From DASUBN01 sp050261675 (GTDB taxonomy: Bacteria > Pseudomonadota > Gammaproteobacteria > Natronospirales > REEB76): a stretch of 64,000 nucleotides of DNA. Location of the stretch: NCBI GenBank assembly GCA_050261675.1, contig JBLNDO010000055.1:1-64000 (forward strand), read 5' to 3'. This document shows positions 1 through 8,535 of the stretch, piece by piece. The first letter of the stretch is position 1. Each line of letters opens with the position of its first letter. The translations under genes and the position numbers were made by a program. Under the pieces are notes generated by a model that saw only the letters and a program-made list of their open reading frames with translations, was not told the origin of the DNA and searched no databases.

Positions 1-475
1 AGGCCACGCCGCCCACGATCAGGGCCGCGGCGCCGAGCTTGTCCATGGGCGCGCCGCCGAGATTTAGGGAGCGGCTCACCAGCACCACCACGCCACCCAG
101 GCCGACCAGCAACGCCGCACCGAGGCGCAGGCTGAGCTTCTGGGTGCGGAGGAAGATGATTTCCCCCAGCGCCATGAACGCCGGGATCGTGGCCATCATT
201 ACCGCCGTGACACCCGAGGGCACCCGCTGCTCCGCCCAGAACACCAGGCCGTAATCCAGGGCGAAGATCAGCAAGGCGAGCAGGGAGATGGACGCCCACT
301 GGCGGCCAGTGGGCAAGCGCTCGCCCCGTGCGAGCATCCAGCCGCAGAGCAGGAGACCGGCGATGAGGAAGCGTATCCCCGCCATCAGGAACGGCGGCAT
401 CTCGAGGACGCCTACGCGGATCGCGAGATAGGTGGAGCCCCACACGAAATAGATGATCGCGTAGGCCAGCAGCAT
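1..475 (-). CDS. EamA/DMT-superfamily transporter, N-terminal part
   Basis: Translating the minus strand from the ATG at 475 gives an open frame to the window edge, so the C-terminal half is missing. The sequence begins with a hydrophobic segment containing YAIIYFVWGSTYLAIR, the signature of TM1 in YedA/RhaT-like EamA carriers. It continues with alternating hydrophobic helices and a VPSGVTAVMMATIPAF segment typical of the end of the first EamA repeat. These inner-membrane proteins export metabolites or amino acids; the substrate cannot be read from sequence. The start is uncertain: an in-frame TTG at 544 would add 23 residues, and relatives usually carry about ten residues before this helix. 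Transcribed away from the RRM gene's terminator. Confidence 0.8.
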   Translation of the reverse strand, partial: MLLAYAIIYFVWGSTYLAIRVGVLEMPPFLMAGIRFLIAGLLLCGWMLARGERLPTGRQWASISLLALLIFALDYGLVFWAEQRVPSGVTAVMMATIPAFMALGEIIFLRTQKLSLRLGAALLVGLGGVVVLVSRSLNLGGAPMDKLGAAALIVGGVA

Positions 476-626
476 CTTCCACGCCGGGCGATGGGCCTTC
501 GCGTCTATGCTGGTTACCCCTGACGGTTCGGAGCGGGATGGCAAGAAAGGATCGGGAAGGAACTATACCGGGCGGTTACGGTGAAGGGACGTGGCAGAAG
601 GCCCCATTGGGCTTGTACCAGATAAT

Positions 627-656
627 AAAAAAGCCCCGCCTTGCGGCGGGGCTTTT
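627..656 (-). terminator. Rho-independent terminator of the RRM gene
   Basis: AAAAGCCCCGCC / GGCGGGGCTTTT inverted repeat with a TTGC loop. On the minus strand it runs into a U-rich tract, about 20 nt after the stop of the RRM gene. Confidence 0.85.
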
Positions 657-677
657 GAACCCAGTTCTTCTACGGAG

Positions 678-968
678 TTACCAGCGCCGGCCGCCGCCAC
701 CGCCACCGCCCGTGCGCGGCTTGTCCGTGGCGATGTTGACCCGCAGCGGGCGTCCGCCGCAGTCCTTGCCGTTCTGCTCCAGCGCCTTCTCGGCGGCCTG
801 CTGGTTGGCGAAGGTGATGAAGCCGAAGCCCTTGGGGCGGCCGGTGTCCCGGTCCATGATCAGGGCCAGTTCCGAAATCTCGCCGTATTGGGAAAAGATC
901 CCGCGCAGCTGCGACTCGTCGACCGAAAAGGGCAGGTTACCGACGTACAACTTGTTCTGCTGTGCCAT
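678..968 (-). CDS. Glycine-rich RRM-domain RNA-binding protein
   Basis: 96 residues, one RNA-recognition motif. RNP2 is LYVGNL (residues ~7-12) and RNP1 is KGFGFITF (~46-53). A short Arg/Gly tail with seven consecutive glycines ends the protein. This single-RRM plus Gly tail layout is found in bacterial cold-responsive RNA-binding proteins (Rbp family), thought to melt RNA structure; the exact targets are unknown. The start follows an A/T-rich leader rather than a strong Shine-Dalgarno sequence, and a long 5' leader (up to ~160 nt) precedes it. Monocistronic, with its own terminator. Family assignment is firm, physiological role inferred. Confidence 0.9.
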   Translation of the reverse strand: MAQQNKLYVGNLPFSVDESQLRGIFSQYGEISELALIMDRDTGRPKGFGFITFANQQAAEKALEQNGKDCGGRPLRVNIATDKPRTGGGGGGGRRW

Positions 969-1149
969 TGCAATTACTCGATTTTGAAGATTAAGAGATA
1001 AGGATGTTCTGCCGCGGTCGTCGAGGAGGAAGAAAGACTTCGGTCATCTCAGGCTGCGCACAACGGACCTTTGTAGCACTTTTGGAGCGATAAAGATATG
1101 GAAAACGGTGTTTTCCGGGAAATATAGGCGCATGCTTGCCGAAATCGGC

Positions 1150-1158
1150 TGCTAGACT
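1150..1158 (+). promoter_or_regulatory. Putative extended -10 promoter of the desaturase gene
   Basis: TGCTAGACT followed by GG, about 30 nt before the ATG at 1187. The same TGnTAGACT-GG string precedes the genes at 30230 and 40594. No convincing -35 box; inferred from recurrence and position only. Confidence 0.35.
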
Positions 1159-1186
1159 GGGCCGGATTTCCCAAACGGGTGGGATC

Positions 1187-2290
1187 ATGCACGAGACTTC
1201 CGGGACAGCGGTGCAAGCCGAACGGCTCAAATTCGCGCCCGACGCGGGCTTCCAACGCGAACTCCGCCGGCGGGTGGAAGAGTTCCTCAGCCGCGAAGGC
1301 GTGAAGGAGCGCGACTGCCCGGCGATGTACCTCAAGAGCGCCGTGATCTTAAGCTTCACCGCCCTCTGCTACGTGCTGCTGGTGTTCTTCGCCCGGACCT
1401 GGTGGCAGGCCGTACCGCTCGCGGTGCTGCTCGGCTTCGTGGTGGCCCAGATCGGCTTCAACATCATGCACGACGGCGGACACCGGGCTTACTCGGACCG
1501 CGCCTGGGTGAACAAGCTCATGGCCATGACGCTCGACCTGGTGGGCGCGAGCTCCTACGTGTGGCGCTGGAAGCACGCGGTGTTCCACCACATGTACGCG
1601 AACGTGAGCGGGCACGACACCGACATCGAACTCGGCCCTTTCGGCCGGCTCTGCCCCGAACAGCCGCGCCGCGCGATCTACCGCTGGCAGCAGTGGTACC
1701 TCTGGCCGCTCTACGGCGTGATGGCCATCAAGTGGCATTTCTACGACGACTTCCGCGACGTGATCAAGGGAAGCATGGGGGTGAACCGCTTCCCGCGCCC
1801 GCGCGGCGCCGAACTCGCGGTGTTCGTGGGCGGCAAACTCGCCTTCTTCACGCTCGCCTTCGTGATCCCGTCGCTGTTTCATCCCTTCTGGGTGGTAGCG
1901 GTGTTCTACGCCCTCACCGCCGCCGTGCTGGGGCTGGTCTTGAGCACGGTGTTTCAGTTGGCCCACGTGGTGGAGGAAGCGCAGTTTCCGCTGCCGGAAC
2001 CCGGCGGCTCGCGCATCGCGGCATCCTGGGCGGTGCACCAGGCGGCGACCACCGTGGACTTCGCCCGCGGCGACCGGCTGGTGTCGTGGCTCGTGGGCGG
2101 GCTCAACTTCCAGATTGAGCACCACCTCTTCCCGACCCTCTGCCACGTGAACTACCCGGCCATCGCTCCCATCGTGGAAGCCACCTGCCGCGAATACGGC
2201 GTGCCCTACGCGGCGAATCCCACGTTCGGCGCGGCCGTGGCCTCGCATTTCCGCTGGCTGCGGCGGATGGGGACGGCGGAAGCCTTATAG
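1187..2290 (+). CDS. Membrane acyl-lipid/acyl-CoA fatty acid desaturase (delta-6/delta-5-like)
   Basis: About 367 residues from the ATG at 1187, chosen because it lies just after a promoter-like sequence; an upstream in-frame ATG at 1136 would precede that promoter. The three histidine boxes of di-iron membrane desaturases are present: HDGGH, HAVFHHMY (HxxxHH type) and QIEHH. The Q in the third box is typical of front-end/linoleoyl-CoA-type desaturases (cd03506-like). Four or more hydrophobic segments lie between the boxes. It would introduce a cis double bond into membrane acyl chains at the inner membrane, using electrons from a ferredoxin- or cytochrome-type donor not encoded nearby. No fused cytochrome b5 domain. 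Substrate regiospecificity is not determinable here. Confidence 0.9.
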   Translation: MHETSGTAVQAERLKFAPDAGFQRELRRRVEEFLSREGVKERDCPAMYLKSAVILSFTALCYVLLVFFARTWWQAVPLAVLLGFVVAQIGFNIMHDGGHRAYSDRAWVNKLMAMTLDLVGASSYVWRWKHAVFHHMYANVSGHDTDIELGPFGRLCPEQPRRAIYRWQQWYLWPLYGVMAIKWHFYDDFRDVIKGSMGVNRFPRPRGAELAVFVGGKLAFFTLAFVIPSLFHPFWVVAVFYALTAAVLGLVLSTVFQLAHVVEEAQFPLPEPGGSRIAASWAVHQAATTVDFARGDRLVSWLVGGLNFQIEHHLFPTLCHVNYPAIAPIVEATCREYGVPYAANPTFGAAVASHFRWLRRMGTAEAL

Positions 2291-2527
2291 GCCGGGTTGC
2301 TTAACGGTCTTGATCTGGCGGGTGATGATCTGGATGCCGTAATGGAGCGCCGCGGCGGCGGCCTCGTCTTCCTTCGGGTAGCGGCCGTCCATGGGATAGC
2401 GTGTCGCCCAGGTCTTTTCTTCCAGCACGCTGATGTAGAGCACCGGATTGAAACGATCCGAGTTGCCCTCCCGCTGGCTGCCAGCGGCAATGAGAAATTT
2501 ACCGGTGTGGGTGAATTTGAGGTCCAT
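2285..2527 (-). CDS. Small conserved-looking protein of unknown function
   Basis: 80 residues, no signal peptide or TM segment, ending in a basic KTVKQPGL tail. It is preceded by a good ribosome binding site (GGAG, 8 nt before the ATG), which argues that it is real. The last 6 bases overlap the convergent desaturase stop. I do not recognise the family. The phrase VLYISVLEEKTWATRYPMDG suggests a compact alpha/beta fold but this is only an impression. Confidence 0.55.
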   Translation of the reverse strand: MDLKFTHTGKFLIAAGSQREGNSDRFNPVLYISVLEEKTWATRYPMDGRYPKEDEAAAAALHYGIQIITRQIKTVKQPGL

Positions 2528-2586
2528 GGGCGTGCTCCGTTGCTCCGTACAGCATACGCCCTTTTGATTCGGTGCGAGGCCCGCCG

Positions 2587-3099
2587 CTACGCGTCTTCCG
2601 TCGGTTGCTGCATGATGATGTCGAGTGCGTTCAGGAAACCGAAGACGACCGTGAAGAAGTCGATCACCAAGGCCGTGATGTAGACGGCGGCGCTATACCA
2701 GACGCCGACCAGGACGTAGACCAGCATCGCCAGCGTCACCGCGGAACCGAGCACCACGAAGACCGCGAAGATCGCGGGCGGCGGCCCCGAGCCGACCGCC
2801 TTGCGGCGCCGGTACGGATAGCTCGCCTGAAGCGCCAGCATCGGCACTCCGAACAGCACCCCCGCGATCCGCCACAGACCCGGCTGCGCAAGGTCGAAGA
2901 GCGCCAGCAGCGCCGGTAAGATCGCCGCCGCGGTCAAGACGAAGATGTACGTCATGATGGTCCTAGCGATGTAGCGGTCGAGCAGCGACAGCTTCGCTCC
3001 CGCGGCCTGCCGGACGACGTACAGAAGCGCCGAGAACCCCGCGAACGTGACCATCACGCCCGCCAAGGTGTACAGAAGGACTGCGCCTTTGATTTCCAT
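2587..3099 (-). CDS. Five-TM hypothetical inner-membrane protein
   Basis: 170 residues with about five hydrophobic segments (roughly 8-28, 48-68, 77-95, 112-133, 138-160) and short polar loops. RBS GAGGGG precedes the ATG. It lies 43 bp downstream of the M20 peptidase in the same direction, but a repeat element (3111-3133) sits in the gap, so co-transcription is possible rather than certain. No motif recognised. Confidence 0.7.
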   Translation of the reverse strand: MEIKGAVLLYTLAGVMVTFAGFSALLYVVRQAAGAKLSLLDRYIARTIMTYIFVLTAAAILPALLALFDLAQPGLWRIAGVLFGVPMLALQASYPYRRRKAVGSGPPPAIFAVFVVLGSAVTLAMLVYVLVGVWYSAAVYITALVIDFFTVVFGFLNALDIIMQQPTEDA

Positions 3100-3110
3100 G
3101 TTATCCCCTC

Positions 3111-3133
3111 AAGAAATCGCGGTCTGTGCCCCT
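3111..3133. repeat. TCTGTCCCCT-type short repeat, copy 1
   Basis: AAGAAATCGCGGTCTGTGCC with CCT after it: the same sequence as at 4679-4702 apart from one inserted base. The two copies are in direct orientation and bracket the M20 peptidase gene. Related copies occur at 10614, 11288 and 11437. Confidence 0.7.
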
Positions 3134-3142
3134 GCCATTTTC

Positions 3143-4666
3143 TCACCAATCCAAATCGCCCATGAGCCCGGCGTAGGTCTCGATGCCATCCCAAAGGTTC
3201 TGTAGGCGCAGGTTCTCGTCGTGGGCGTGCTGATTGTCGTCGTGGTTGGCGATGGGCACGCCGATCACCGGAGTCTTGAAGACCTCCGCGAAGAGGTACA
3301 TGGGCACGCTGCCGCCGAGCATGGGCTGGAGGATCACCGGCTGACCGGCAGCACGGCCGGCGGCGGCGATCACGGCCTTCGATGCCGGCAGGGACATGTC
3401 GGTGCGCCAGGCCGGGTAACCGCTCTCCCACTGCATCCGCAGGAGGCGCGGCGCGGCCATGCGTTCCTCAGGCGTAGGCTCATGGTCGATCAGGGTGTAA
3501 CCCTTCGACTTCAGATACGCCTCGACCTTGGCGCGGGCGTCTTCCGGGGTCTGGTCGGGCACGAGACGCAGGTCCAGGGAGACCTTCGCGTCCACCGGTA
3601 TGGCATTGGCGGCCTCCGCCCCCACGTGGCCGGAGCTCAAGCCGCGCACGTTGATGGCCGGGCGCATGAGGCTGTCGCCGAGCCTTTCCGTGCCCTCGCT
3701 GCGGCCGATCTCCAGTTCCTTCTTGAGGCCCGTCTCCGCGTCCGGCGTCGCGGCGAGCGCCTCTTTCTCGGCGGTCGTCAGCGGGCGCACGTGATCAGAA
3801 TAGCCCGGGACCAGGATGCGGCCCTCGCTGTCGCGAAGGAACGCCACGATCTCGGCAGCCATCACCGCCGGGTTCGGCACCCAGTTGCCGTAGTGGCCGC
3901 TGTGCATGGCCTTGATGGGACCGTAGACCGTCATCTCGAGGGCAGTGTCGCCGCGCGCGCCGAAGAAGAGCTGCGGCCGGCGGCTCTGGTGCACCGGGCC
4001 GTCGCCGATGATCCAGAGGTCGGACTTGAGCAAGTCCTGGTTGGCGCGCAGGATCGCCTCGATATGCGGCGAGCCCTGCTCTTCCTCGCCGTCGAAGAAC
4101 AGTTTCACGTTCACCGTGGGCTTGCGACCGGAGGCTTTCAGCGCGTCGAGGGCCGAGAGGATTGCCTCCTCCGAATCCTTGTCGTCGCCCGCCCCGCGCG
4201 CATAGAGCCGCCATTCGGGGTCGAGGACGGTGGCCGCGCGCCAGTCCACATCCTTGCCGTCGGGCCCGTCGCGCATCACCGGCGTGAACGGCGGCGAGCG
4301 CCACTGGGAGGGCGTGACCGGCTGGCCGTCGTAATGGGAGTAGTAGACCACGGTGCGCTTGGCGCCGGGGACCTTGAGCTCCCCATAGACATCCGGCGGC
4401 GTGCCGGGGCCGGCCGAGAGGATCCTGGCCTTGAGGCCACGGGCCTCGATCATTTTCACCAGCAGCCTGGCGTTGGCCTCGATGTCGGGCACGTTGGTGG
4501 CCACGTCCGGCAGCGCCAGGAAATCCGTGAACTCGCCCAGGATCTGCCGCGCGTGGGCCTTGCGCCAGGCCTCGACCTGATCGTGGAGCGGCGCGGGTGT
4601 GGATGACGCAGCGGAGGCCGCCGCCACCACAAGCAAGAAAGCGAGCGCGAAAGAAGATCTCATCAT
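3143..4666 (-). CDS. Secreted M20-family zinc metallopeptidase (dipeptidase-like)
   Basis: 507 residues. Residues 1-20 form a signal peptide ending in alanines, so the enzyme is periplasmic or exported. Metal-site motifs of the M20/ArgE/DapE family are visible: SHYDGQP (H111, D113), GAGDDK (D161), and DGEEEQGSP with the catalytic glutamate pair (E194/E195). A dimerisation-domain stretch with HSGHYGNWVPNP follows, and a C-terminal NHDDNQHAHDENLR supplies the last ligand histidine. Likely cleaves dipeptides or short peptides. Two ATGs in tandem at 4666/4663, with AGAGG upstream. Flanked on both sides by the same short repeat. Substrate unknown. Confidence 0.9.
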   Translation of the reverse strand: MMRSSFALAFLLVVAAASAASSTPAPLHDQVEAWRKAHARQILGEFTDFLALPDVATNVPDIEANARLLVKMIEARGLKARILSAGPGTPPDVYGELKVPGAKRTVVYYSHYDGQPVTPSQWRSPPFTPVMRDGPDGKDVDWRAATVLDPEWRLYARGAGDDKDSEEAILSALDALKASGRKPTVNVKLFFDGEEEQGSPHIEAILRANQDLLKSDLWIIGDGPVHQSRRPQLFFGARGDTALEMTVYGPIKAMHSGHYGNWVPNPAVMAAEIVAFLRDSEGRILVPGYSDHVRPLTTAEKEALAATPDAETGLKKELEIGRSEGTERLGDSLMRPAINVRGLSSGHVGAEAANAIPVDAKVSLDLRLVPDQTPEDARAKVEAYLKSKGYTLIDHEPTPEERMAAPRLLRMQWESGYPAWRTDMSLPASKAVIAAAGRAAGQPVILQPMLGGSVPMYLFAEVFKTPVIGVPIANHDDNQHAHDENLRLQNLWDGIETYAGLMGDLDW

Positions 4667-4678
4667 CGAACCTCTTCC

Positions 4679-4702
4679 AAAGAAATCGCGGTCTGTCCCC
4701 TA
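4679..4702. repeat. TCTGTCCCCT-type short repeat, copy 2
   Basis: Direct copy of the 3111 element (AAGAAATCGCGGTCTGTCCC core), just upstream of the M20 start codon. Confidence 0.7.
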
Positions 4703-4831
4703 TGACGATGGGCCCACTGAACCGTGGTCAGGCCCGATTAATTCCCATCGATTCGGCCTGAACTTCATAGGTGAGACAAGGTCCGAAAGAATACCCTTTC
4801 GATCGTCACCCTGTCGCCGAGGATTAAGCCT

Positions 4832-5605
4832 ATGTCAAAGCTCGGATTTTCATTGGCTCTGGCTCTCAGTGTGATGGCCTCTGCCGCCTGGGCGGCGGAG
4901 GCGCCCTTCGTGGGCACATGGAAGCTGGACCCATCCAAAACAACGCTGGCCGACGTGATGAAAGTCGAGAGCGCCGGCGGCAACAAATATACCTTCGACG
5001 TCGGCGGAGGTCCGGAGACCGTGACGGCCGACGGCACCGATCAGCCGGGCTACGCCGGGACCACGGTGGCTGTCACCCTCACGGGCCCGGATTCCCTGAA
5101 ATTCGTCCGCAAGCAGGCGGGGCGCGTCCTGCTCACCGCGTACTGGAAGCTCTCCCAGGATGGCAGCACGCTCAACGATGACTTCACGTCTTTTGCGCCC
5201 GATGGGTCTCCCTCCAACGTGAAGATGGTGTTTGCGCGGACAGCGGGGACCTCGGGGTTAATGGGGACCTGGGAAAGCACCAGCGCGGCGGTGAACTTCC
5301 AGCTCACGATCACTATCCAGCCCTACGACGGGAGCGGCCTTTCCCTCATCCCCACCTCGGACAAGCCCAAGAACCTGACATTCGACGGCAAGGACTATCC
5401 GAACTTGAGTTCCAACGCGCCCGCCGGGTCCACGTATTCCGCCAGGCGGGTCAGCGCGCGCAGCTTCGAGATGACCGACAAGGTCGACGGCAAGGTCATG
5501 GACACTCGGGAGTACGTGCTCTCTCCCGATCATAAGACCCTGACGGTGACCATCCACAAGACCGGCGTGCGCAGCCCCAACATCCTGGTGTTCGAGCGGC
5601 TGTAG
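4832..5605 (+). CDS. Periplasmic lipocalin-like protein with two GTW repeats
   Basis: 257 residues with a clear signal peptide cleaved near AWA-AEAP (residue ~22). The mature part has two related beta-rich halves, each opening with a GTW motif (FVGTWKLDPSKT near residue 26; LMGTWESTSA near 145). This is the usual start of calycin/lipocalin-like secreted domains of unknown ligand. Monocistronic, with the short gene for another secreted protein 130 bp downstream in the same direction. Function unknown; fold inferred from repeats. Confidence 0.7.
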   Translation: MSKLGFSLALALSVMASAAWAAEAPFVGTWKLDPSKTTLADVMKVESAGGNKYTFDVGGGPETVTADGTDQPGYAGTTVAVTLTGPDSLKFVRKQAGRVLLTAYWKLSQDGSTLNDDFTSFAPDGSPSNVKMVFARTAGTSGLMGTWESTSAAVNFQLTITIQPYDGSGLSLIPTSDKPKNLTFDGKDYPNLSSNAPAGSTYSARRVSARSFEMTDKVDGKVMDTREYVLSPDHKTLTVTIHKTGVRSPNILVFERL

Positions 5606-5738
5606 ATTTAAAGGGCTCTAATCCCTTTCCCATTTCTCTCCCGAATTAGGGCGGAAACCGTCCTATTAGCTGGTCATCCTGCGCGCCAGTACGGCACCCC
5701 CGCGTCCGTATCCCACTGGCACAGCACGGGAGAAGCCC

Positions 5739-6332
5739 ATGACCACACGCACATTGCTCAAGTTCAGCCTGGCCGCGGCCCTCCTGGGCCTGTCGGGCCT
5801 CAGTCTTGCCACCCAGGACAGCCTGCAGCCGCGACAGGGCAACGACCTCTCCGGCCTCCACGCCTTCGACCTGCGGGCCGGATGCTGGACCATCCACAAT
5901 CATGTGCTGAAGGAGCGGCTGGCCGGCAGCCACGACTGGTTCGATTACGAGGGCTTCCAGCGCCTGTGGATCACCATGGGCGGCTACGGCAACGTGGACG
6001 ACACCGAGCTGCGCAAGCCGGACGGGACCTACTACGGCGTGACGGTGCGTGCCTACGATCCCAAGACCGGCACCTGGTCCATCTGGTGGTACGACGGCCG
6101 CAATCCCTCCGGCGATCTGGCCCCGCCGGTAAAGGGGCGCTTCAAGGACGGCGTGGGCAGCTTCTATTCCGACGACAGCCTGCGCGGCAAACCCATCAAG
6201 GTGCGCTTCACCTGGTCAGGCATCACCGCCACCGCCGCCCACTGGGAACAGGCCTTCTCCGGCGACGGCGGCAAAACCTGGGAGACCAACTGGACCGCCG
6301 ACTTCAACAAGACAGATTGCACGGCCCACTGA
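5739..6332 (+). CDS. Secreted DUF1579-like protein
   Basis: 197 residues. N-terminal signal sequence (hydrophobic to about residue 24), then FDLRAGCWTIHNHVLKERL followed by a GGYGNVDDTEL segment, the recognisable pattern of DUF1579-type proteins. The ending NWTADFNKTDC also fits that family. RBS GGGAGAA lies upstream of the ATG. Function of the family is unknown; many members are exported and beta-rich. Confidence 0.75.
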   Translation: MTTRTLLKFSLAAALLGLSGLSLATQDSLQPRQGNDLSGLHAFDLRAGCWTIHNHVLKERLAGSHDWFDYEGFQRLWITMGGYGNVDDTELRKPDGTYYGVTVRAYDPKTGTWSIWWYDGRNPSGDLAPPVKGRFKDGVGSFYSDDSLRGKPIKVRFTWSGITATAAHWEQAFSGDGGKTWETNWTADFNKTDCTAH

Positions 6333-6366
6333 GCGCGCTGCCCGCGGCCGGTGAAGCCGCGGGCGC

Positions 6367-6900
6367 TCAGCCCTTTTTCTTCCCTCTTCTGGCGCGCGAA
6401 GGGGATCCCCGCAAACGATCCACGAAGGGCATGCGCCGGCAGGCCTGTTCCATCCGCCACAAGGCATCGAAGAGCCCGGGGGCCGCTTCGTCCATCAAGG
6501 CTTGCGAGGTCTCGGCCATGCGCGTCAGCGCCTTGCGCAGGCGCTGGGTCTCGGCGACGCCCTTGGCAGTGAGTTCGACGACCGTCCGGCGCCGATCGGT
6601 CTTGTCGGCGCGGGTCTCCACGAAACCGTGTTGCTGCAGCTGCTTGATCCAGTTGATGACCAGCGGGTGGGATTGACGCAGCAAGGCGGCGATCTCGGTG
6701 ACACCCAAGGGGCCATGTTCATCGAGAGCCAACAAGGTGGAGGTGGTGCGGGGCGGCGCGGTGACGCCCATCTCGGGATACCAGACATCGGCGCCGCGCA
6801 CGAGCTCATCGAAAAGCCGGCCCAGCAAGTGAGCGAGATACGCGGGTCCTTGGCTGCGGATGAAGTCTCTGTCCAGCTGCTCCTCGCGCTTCGCTTGCAT
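6367..6900 (-). CDS. MarR-family transcriptional regulator
   Basis: 177 residues. The winged-helix core is visible: LGVTEIAALLRQSHPLVINWIKQLQQHGFVETRADKTDRRRTVVELTAKG (~70-120) with the characteristic DxRR wing. A helical dimerisation region precedes it and a very basic tail (SRARRGKKKG) ends it. The gene is divergent from an exported alpha/beta hydrolase, with only 63 bp between the start codons. An imperfect palindrome lies in that gap, so autoregulation and control of the hydrolase are likely. Effector unknown. Confidence 0.88.
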   Translation of the reverse strand: MQAKREEQLDRDFIRSQGPAYLAHLLGRLFDELVRGADVWYPEMGVTAPPRTTSTLLALDEHGPLGVTEIAALLRQSHPLVINWIKQLQQHGFVETRADKTDRRRTVVELTAKGVAETQRLRKALTRMAETSQALMDEAAPGLFDALWRMEQACRRMPFVDRLRGSPSRARRGKKKG

Positions 6901-6920
6901 GCCTTGACCGCCCTGATGGA

Positions 6921-6940
6921 GTTATGTAAGAGTTTACCTA
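6921..6940. promoter_or_regulatory. Candidate MarR operator
   Basis: GTAAGAGTTTAC (6926-6937), an inverted repeat of GTAA/TTAC in the 63-bp divergent promoter region between the MarR gene and the hydrolase gene. Assignment rests on position and symmetry. Confidence 0.4.
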
Positions 6941-6963
6941 TTTTCCACCTTGCGGGACAAGCC

Positions 6964-8298
6964 ATGCGTCTCCTCGCACTCTCCGCCGCCGTGGTCTTGG
7001 CCATGACGGCACCGGCCGCTCACGCCACGGCCGTACCGGACACCCACAGCGGCGATTGCGCCGTGGGCATCTACCAACTGACCGATGGCAGCAAGCTCGA
7101 CGTCGGCATGAGCGATGGCGGTCACCTGCGTTGGCGCCAGGAAGACGGCACCACCGGGCTGCTGAGCGAGGACGGGGAAGGCGCCTGGACCAGCGCCCTG
7201 GGATGGACCGGCCGCCCGGACGGCAAGCGCCTGAGCTTCGATTGCGCCCAGGAGCACGTGAGCTTCGCGGGCGTCTCGGGCAAGCGGATTCCGCTGCAGG
7301 TGACCGATGTGACCTTCCAGGGCGCCGGCGTGCCGCTCGCCGGGCGGCTGGTGATGCCGCCGGGCACCGCCCGGGTGCCCATCGTGGTGCTGATTCACGG
7401 TTCGGAGGATTTCTCGGCTCTGGACTTCTATTCCCTGCAACGGCAGTTCCCCGCCGAGGGTATCGGCGTGTTCGTGTACGACAAGCGCGGCACGGGGAAA
7501 TCCGGCGGCAGCTATACCCAGAACTTCCTGCTGCTGGCGGATGACGCCATCGCGGCGGTGGAGGAAGCCAAGCAGCTGGCCGGCGCACGGGCCGGCCGCA
7601 TCGGCTACCAGGGCGGCAGCGAGGGCGGCTGGGTTGCGCCGCTGGCGGCGAAGATGTCGCCCGTGGATTTCGTGATCGTGGGGTTCGGTCTCGCGGTATC
7701 GCCGCTGGACGAGGACCGGGAGGCCATCGAATACGACATGCGATCCGAAGGTTACGGTCCGGACGTGATGGCCAAGGCCATGCAGGTCGCAGATGCCTCG
7801 GCGGGTATCCTACTCAGCGACTTCCGCTCGGGCTACGACAAGCTCGACGCGCTCAAGACCCAATACGGCAAGGAGCCCTGGTTCAAGCGCGTACGCGGCG
7901 ACGTGACCTGGGCCTTGCTCGCCTGGCCGACGGAACAACTGAAACAGAAGGGACCGATACTCTTCGACGGCGTGCCGGCCCAGTACGATCCCATGCCGGT
8001 GTTGCGAAACCTGGATACGCCGCAACTCTGGATCCTCGGCGCCGAGGATGAGGACGCACCCAGTGAGGAGACCAGCAAACGCCTACAGAGCCTGCAGAAG
8101 ACCGGGCGCCCGATCACGCTCGCGGTGTTCCCGCACGCCGAGCACGGCATCTACGAATACGAGACCACGGCCACCGGCGAACGCCTGGACACGCGCAATC
8201 CGGAAGGTTATTTCGCCATGATGCGCGATTTCATCCTGGACGGACGGATCGGCAATCAGCCTTACGGCAACAGTGCGATCTACCGCTCGACGAAGTAG
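6964..8298 (+). CDS. Exported alpha/beta hydrolase (serine peptidase S9/S33-like)
   Basis: About 444 residues from the ATG at 6964; a longer in-frame extension upstream would run antisense through the MarR gene. Signal peptide MRLLALSAAVVLAMTAPAAHA, then a ~100-residue N-terminal beta domain, then the hydrolase. It has the oxyanion motif VLIHGSEDF, the nucleophile elbow GYQGGSEGG (S219), a probable acid in ILGAEDEDAP, and a catalytic histidine in FPHAEHGI. Resembles exported acyl-peptide hydrolase or esterase-type enzymes. Divergent from and probably regulated by the MarR protein. Substrate unknown. Confidence 0.85.
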   Translation: MRLLALSAAVVLAMTAPAAHATAVPDTHSGDCAVGIYQLTDGSKLDVGMSDGGHLRWRQEDGTTGLLSEDGEGAWTSALGWTGRPDGKRLSFDCAQEHVSFAGVSGKRIPLQVTDVTFQGAGVPLAGRLVMPPGTARVPIVVLIHGSEDFSALDFYSLQRQFPAEGIGVFVYDKRGTGKSGGSYTQNFLLLADDAIAAVEEAKQLAGARAGRIGYQGGSEGGWVAPLAAKMSPVDFVIVGFGLAVSPLDEDREAIEYDMRSEGYGPDVMAKAMQVADASAGILLSDFRSGYDKLDALKTQYGKEPWFKRVRGDVTWALLAWPTEQLKQKGPILFDGVPAQYDPMPVLRNLDTPQLWILGAEDEDAPSEETSKRLQSLQKTGRPITLAVFPHAEHGIYEYETTATGERLDTRNPEGYFAMMRDFILDGRIGNQPYGNSAIYRSTK

Positions 8299-8535
8299 CC
8301 GCGGACGGAAACGTACAGAACAGCCACTTACCGCGCCTGGGTCGCGATGGCTGGTGGCGGAGAAGCGGGCTTCGGAATCGGGCAAGAGACCGGTTCGATA
8401 ACATATTAGATGAAGACCTAAGCCCCTCGATCTTCCGTCCGGCGTGGTTCATATTTCCTTGGCAGGCGAAGCGGCTCTCCCATTCCATGCGCAGAGCCGA
8501 TTCACGGAAAGGTATGCAAGGCAATCGGAGCCCCA

